Of a stretch of 64,000 bases of DNA, positions 25,401 through 31,400 are shown one piece after another. The stretch comes from Heloderma charlesbogerti (lineage: Eukaryota > Chordata > Lepidosauria > Squamata > Helodermatidae), in assembly GCA_026122225.1 (NCBI GenBank), contig JANEZZ010002699.1:62001-126000 (forward strand). The letters run 5' to 3'. Under the pieces are notes generated by a model, which was given only the letters and a program-made list of their open reading frames with translations, ran no database searches and had not been told where the DNA came from. A program made the translations under genes and the position numbers. Within the stretch, counting starts at the first letter, position 1. Every line of letters begins with the position of its first letter.

Positions 25401-28400
25401 AGGTGGACTAATGGATGGACGAATCAGACCGAGGTAAAAAAGATGGCACGGGGGCTTCCGTGGATAGGGCTTCCATGTTGCGACAGCAAAATGGCAGAGA
25501 ACAAGGCCAGAGGAAGGATTCAGAGAAAGTTAAATGTCTTCCACTCTTGACATTGGCCGAGGGATGGCTCACCCATGACAGTGGACAAAGCTTTTGTTGT
25601 ACCTCCTCCCCAGCTCAGTCAATCTATCTGCCAGGACTGTCACCTCCAACAATCCCCAGGAAACAAGGCTTGACGTGGTCCTCATCCGTCTCCACCACTT
25701 GGACTTCCAGCTCCCTCTCTTCCCTGCCTCTTTCCTGTCCAATGCTCCCATGCCAATTATATAGCCAATTCTGTGGCTTGGATTGCCTGCTCATCCCTAG
25801 CCTCCTACCATCACCTATGCTGAATGGCTTTTATGCAGTTAATTTGATGTATTCCGAGTGTTTGTGTGTGGTTGTGAACCACTGTAACTCCATATTGCTT
25901 TGGGAGTCTTGGCGTTTAAGGTGATTTTCTCGTTTGCTTATTGTCAATTTCACTGTTTTATACAGTGAACTGCACTGGGAAGGCTACTCTCTTGAAAGGA
26001 GGGTAAAAAATACGGTAAATAAAATGGATTCTGAATTCCCACAGTCCTCCCAGACAAGGCATTTATCACGCAGTCACTCTGCCTAACTCATGGAAGGTTA
26101 TGGGTCTTCCATATGGTGATATCTTTTATTTTTATTATTTATTATTAAATTTATTAATCGCCCATCAGGATGGTCACCCAGCGTACAATAAAACAGCGTA
26201 CAATACTGTTTGTATTGTACAAACAGTATTGTACAGCGTACAATAAAACAGTTTAAAACAATGAAATTCTACAATAAAAACATTTTCTAAAATACCCTAA
26301 CCCATCCCAATTGCCTGCCTGAACAACCACGTTTTTAATGCACGATGGAAGCTCATTAAAGAGGGGGCATGGCGGAGTTCCCTAGGGAGGGAGTTCCACA
26401 GAGTGGGGGCCACCACAGAAAAGGCCCTTTTCCTTGTCCCCACCAATCTAGCTGTCCTGGCTGATGGGATAGAGAGAAGGCCATCCGAGGCTGATCTTGT
26501 TAAGAGGCCTGTCTGGTGCTGCTGGAGGATCTTCCATGTGTAACACCCCCGTGTTCCCCCAGTGCTTCTCCCTTTATTTTATTTTTCCAGAAATGAATCC
26601 ATTAAGGAAGAAAAGACAGAATAGCTGCGCTATTCATTTTGAGGGGTAGTGCTTGAAGCCCTCTGTCTGGAAGCTCTCCTGCTCTCCTTAAAACGTCTTT
26701 CCTTTCCTAGCTGTGGCATCAGGCCTCTGATCCTTGCTTTGCTTTCTACACTGCCTCTAACATAAGAACATCAGAACAGTTGTCCTGCATTAGACCAAAG
26801 TCCGTCGAGTCTAGGATTCTGTTCCCACAGTGCCCGACCAGCTGCCTATGGGAAACCCACAAGAAGGACATGAGTGCAACAGCACCCTCCTGCCCATGTT
26901 CCCCAGGAACCGGTGCACATAGGCGTACTGCCTCTGAGACTGGAGGTAGCATGGAGCCATCAGGACTAGTGGTCACTGATAGCCTTCTCCTCCAGGAATT
27001 TATCCAACCCCCTCTTAAAGCCATCCAAATTGGTGGCCATCACTGCATGTTGCTGTAGTGAATTCCATCATTTAACTATGTGCTGTGTGGAGAAGTACTT
27101 CCTTTTATCTGTCGTGAGTCTTCATGGGATGACCCTGGGTTGTAGTATTATGACAGAGGGAGAAAAATGTCTCCTTATCTACTTTCTTCCCATCATGCAT
27201 AATTCTGTAGACCTCAGTCATGTCCCCCCTCACTCACCTTTTCTCTAAGCTAAACTATCCCAGCTGTTGCAACCTTTCTGCATAGGGGAGTTGCTCCAAC
27301 CCTTTGATCATTTCAGTTTCTCTTTTCTGCACAATATCCTTTTATAGGAACGGTGACCAGAACTGTCCACGGTATTCCAAGTGTGGTCACATCATACATT
27401 TGTATAATGTATTTTATTTATTCATTAATTTATTTGATCATACGCCGCCTTTCTACCAAACAATGTCACTCAAGGTAACTTACCGGCACAAGTAAAATGG
27501 ATTAAAACAATAAAACAATTCACTAAAATACAATAAAACATAACAATTACAGATTAAGAAAATAAAAACAAACAAACTATACAACAGTGCCCAACCCAAC
27601 AGACCCTCTGGCAAGCTAAAGTCCTTCTTGAATAAAGCGGTCTTTATCTGTCGGTGTTAGGATTGTATGATATTGGCAATTTTAGTTTTGATTCCTTTCC
27701 TAACTATGTGTAGCACGGAATTGGTCTTTTTCACTGCAGCCATACACTGGGCTGACCTTTTCATCAAGCTGTCCACTATGGCCCCAAGATCTGTTTCTTG
27801 GTCAGTCACCATTAGTTCAGATCCCATCACTGTGTATGTGAAGTTTGGATTTTTTTTTGCCCCAATGTGCATCACCTTACACTTGCTTACATTGAAGGTT
27901 TTCTGCAAACTTGGGAACAAGCCTCAGCTCTCCCTTCCAATTTCAGATAATTTAGGACTAAGTTAAAAAGCATTGGTCGAAATACAGAGGCTGGCTGAGG
28001 GATGATGGGAGTTGTAGGACTTTTTTTCTGTCTAAACATGCATAGGATTGCACCCTTAATCAGGTGCAATGTTTTATTGTCTTGAGTAGACCTATATACA
28101 GAAAAGTGGGATATAAATGCTGAAAAAAAGAAGTACAATGAAGTGGTTTCCCTGCCATGCCACTGTTCACTGAAAGTGCTTCCCTCAAAAAAGAAAATAA
28201 GGGGGGGGGGAGTCACTGGAGTTACTAGGGGCAATCAAAACTAGTGATCCCATTGGGTTCTTTCCAAACCCTATGTTTTGTTTCCATAGACACAAATACA
28301 CGTAACTCTTTTTCCTTGATGACCCTCCTCTTTATTTCTAGGCTGTGCCTCATTCCAGGTGTGTTGAGGACTGTCGCCCTGGATATGTGAAGGAGGTTCA

Positions 28401-31400
28401 AGAAGGAGAGCCACCTTGCTGCTATGCTTGTGCTCCCTGTAAGGAAGGGACAGTCTCTGCTGAAGAAAGTAGGTGACCTCAGAGGAAAGTATGTTCCCTT
28501 GGGAAGTATGGCAAATATTCGAGCCTGCCAAACTCCATGTTCCTAATTGGAGGCAGTGTTCCAGATCCCACCACTATCAGAAATTAGTTGGGTGGTGACC
28601 AGAGAGAGGGCCTTTTTGGTTGTGGCACTCTGCTACTGGAATGCCCTTCCCAGGAAGGCTCATCAGCTGCCAATTCTTCCAGCTGAAGATGTCTTTATTT
28701 GCCCAGCCATTTCAGCACACAGAAAGAATGTGGCTTTAATGATGTCTTTATATTTTCTACCAAATTTGAAACTGCTGTTCTTTGTTTTATTTTATTGTGA
28801 TTAATTGCTCTTCTACTATAGTAGTCTGGTTTATAATTCATCCTAATAGTTTTTCTGAAGGGCAGGCTCAGAGTAATTTAGGGAGCGATCCTATGATCCC
28901 TAGACATCATCTGAGGGGCCATAAGATTGATTAATGCCCCTCTTTGAGGTCGGAGACGGTGCTCTGAAATCCGACCCCCTCCATTTCCCTTTACAGCTGG
29001 CATGGAAATAATTGCTCCTGCTGTCCTCTGAGGTCAGAAAAGTGACCATGGAGTGGGGGATAAAGGGGCTTAAATAGCTATGGCAGAAAAATTGACATAC
29101 CAGCTTAAACTAGCAAAAGTCAGAGTCAAAACTTTTATAAAATATGGAAGGATTTTAATTTCTATACTTATCAGGGGCCTACACAGCAGTATTTGTCGAA
29201 GCTTTTCCTCAGGCTACAGAAAAGATACTACATTTAATCTGTTATGGTCAAGTATTATAAAGAAAATATCCAAGCAGCATATGGATCCCACCTTTATCCT
29301 GGTTTGTAATGTAAAGGGAAAAGATACATATTTGTTGTTCAGTCGTTCAGTCGTGTCCGACTCTTCGTGACCCCATGGACCATAGCACGCCAGGCCTTCC
29401 TGTCCTGCGTTCTCTCCCGGAGCGTGCTCAAGTTCATATTCATTGCATCCGTGATGCTATCTAGCCATCTCATCCTCTGCCGTCCCCTTCTCCTTTTGCC
29501 TTCAGTCTTTCCCAGCATCAGGGTCTTTTCCAGGGAGTTTTCTCTTCGCATTAGGTGGCCAAAATATTGGAGCTTCAGCTTCATTATCTGTCCTTCCAAT
29601 GAGCAGTCAGGGTTGATTTCCTTTAGGATGGACTGATTTGACCTCCTTGCAGTCCAGGGGACTCGTAAGAGTCTTCTCCAGCACCACAGTTCGAAGGCAT
29701 CAATTCTTCGGCGCTCAGCCTTCCTTATAGTCCAGCTCTCACAGCCATACATTACTACTGGGAAAACCATAGCTTTGATTAGATGGACCTTTGTCGGCAA
29801 GGTGATGTCTCTGCTTCTGACTATGCTGTCTAGGTTTGCCATAGCTTTCCTCCCAAGGAGCAAGCGTCTTTTAATTTCATGGCTACAGTCACCATCTGCG
29901 GTGATCTTGGAGCCCAAGAAAGTAAAATCTGTCACTGCTTCCATTTCTTCCCCTTCTATATGCCAGGAAGTGATAGGGCCAGATGACATGATCTTAGTTT
30001 TTTTAATGTTGAGTTTCAAACCAGCTTTTGCACTCTCCTCTTTCACCCTCAACAAGAGGCTCTTTAGATCCTCTTCGCTTTCTGCCATTAGGGTGGTATC
30101 GTCTGCATATCGGAGGTTGTTGATAATTTTCCCGGCAATCTTAATTCCGACCTCTGATTCATCCAACCCGGCATTTCTCATGATGTACTCTGCATATAAG
30201 TTAAATAAGCAGGGTGACAATATGCAGCCTTGTCGTACTCCTTTCCCAATTTTGAACCAATCGGTTGTTCCATCTCTGGTTCTTACTGTTGCTTCTTGAC
30301 CCTCGTACAGGTTTCTCAGGAGACAGGTAAGGTGGTCTGGTACTCCCATCACTTTAAGAATTTGCCACAGTTTGTTGTGATCCACACAATCAAAGGCTTT
30401 AGCATAGTCAATGAAGCAGAAATAGACGTTTTTCTGGAATTCTCTTGCTTTCTCCATGATGCAGCGAATGTTGGCAATTTGATCTCTAGTTCCTCTGCCT
30501 CTTCGAAACCCAGCTTGTACTTCCGGTAGTTCTCGGTTCGCATACTGCTGAAGCCTAGCTTGTAGGATTTTGAGCATCACCTTGCTGGCATGTGAAATGA
30601 GCGCAATGGTGCGGTAGTTTGAACACTCTTTGGCGTTGCCCTTCTTTGGAATTGGAATGTAAACTGACCTTTTCCAGTCTTGTGGCCACTGTTGAGTGTT
30701 CCAGATTTGTTGGCATATTGAATGCAGCACTTTAACAGCATCATCTTTTAGGATTTTAAATAGCTCAGCTGGAATACTGTCATCTCCGCTAGCTTTGTTG
30801 TTACTAATGCTTCCTAAGGCCCACTTGACTTCACTCTCTAGGATGTCCGGCTCACGTTCAGTGACCGCACTATCATGGCTATCAGGGACATTCAGATCTT
30901 TCCTGTATAGTTCTTCTGTGTATTCTTGCCAGCTCTTCTTAATCTCATCTGCTTCTGTTAGGTCCCTGCCTTCTTTGTCCTTTATCATGCCCGTCTTTGC
31001 ACAAAACGTTCCCCTGAGATCTCTGATTTTCTTGAAGAGATCTCTAGTCTTTCCCATTCTGTTGTTTTCCTCAATTTCTTTGCATTGTTCATTTAAGAAG
31101 GCCTTCTTGTCTCTCCTTGCTATTCTCTGGAACTCTGCATTCAGTTGGGTATATCTTCCCCTTTCTCCCTTGCTTTTCGCTTCCCTTCTTTCCTCAGCTA
31201 CTTGTAAAGCCTCCTCAGACAGCCACTTGGCTTTCTTGCATTTCTTTTTCTTTGGGACGGATTTCGTTGCTGCCTCCTGAACAATGTTACGGACCTCCGT
31301 CCATAGTTCCTCAGGCACTCTGTCTATCAGGTCTAATCCCTGAAATCTATTCCTCACCTCCACTGTATATTCATCAGGGATATGATTTAGGTCATACCTG

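Noticed and set aside
25415..25924. 169-codon frame in V2R intron 4
   Set aside because: Ser/Leu/Pro-rich, no family, no splice or promoter support, and it lies in intronic repeat-like DNA.
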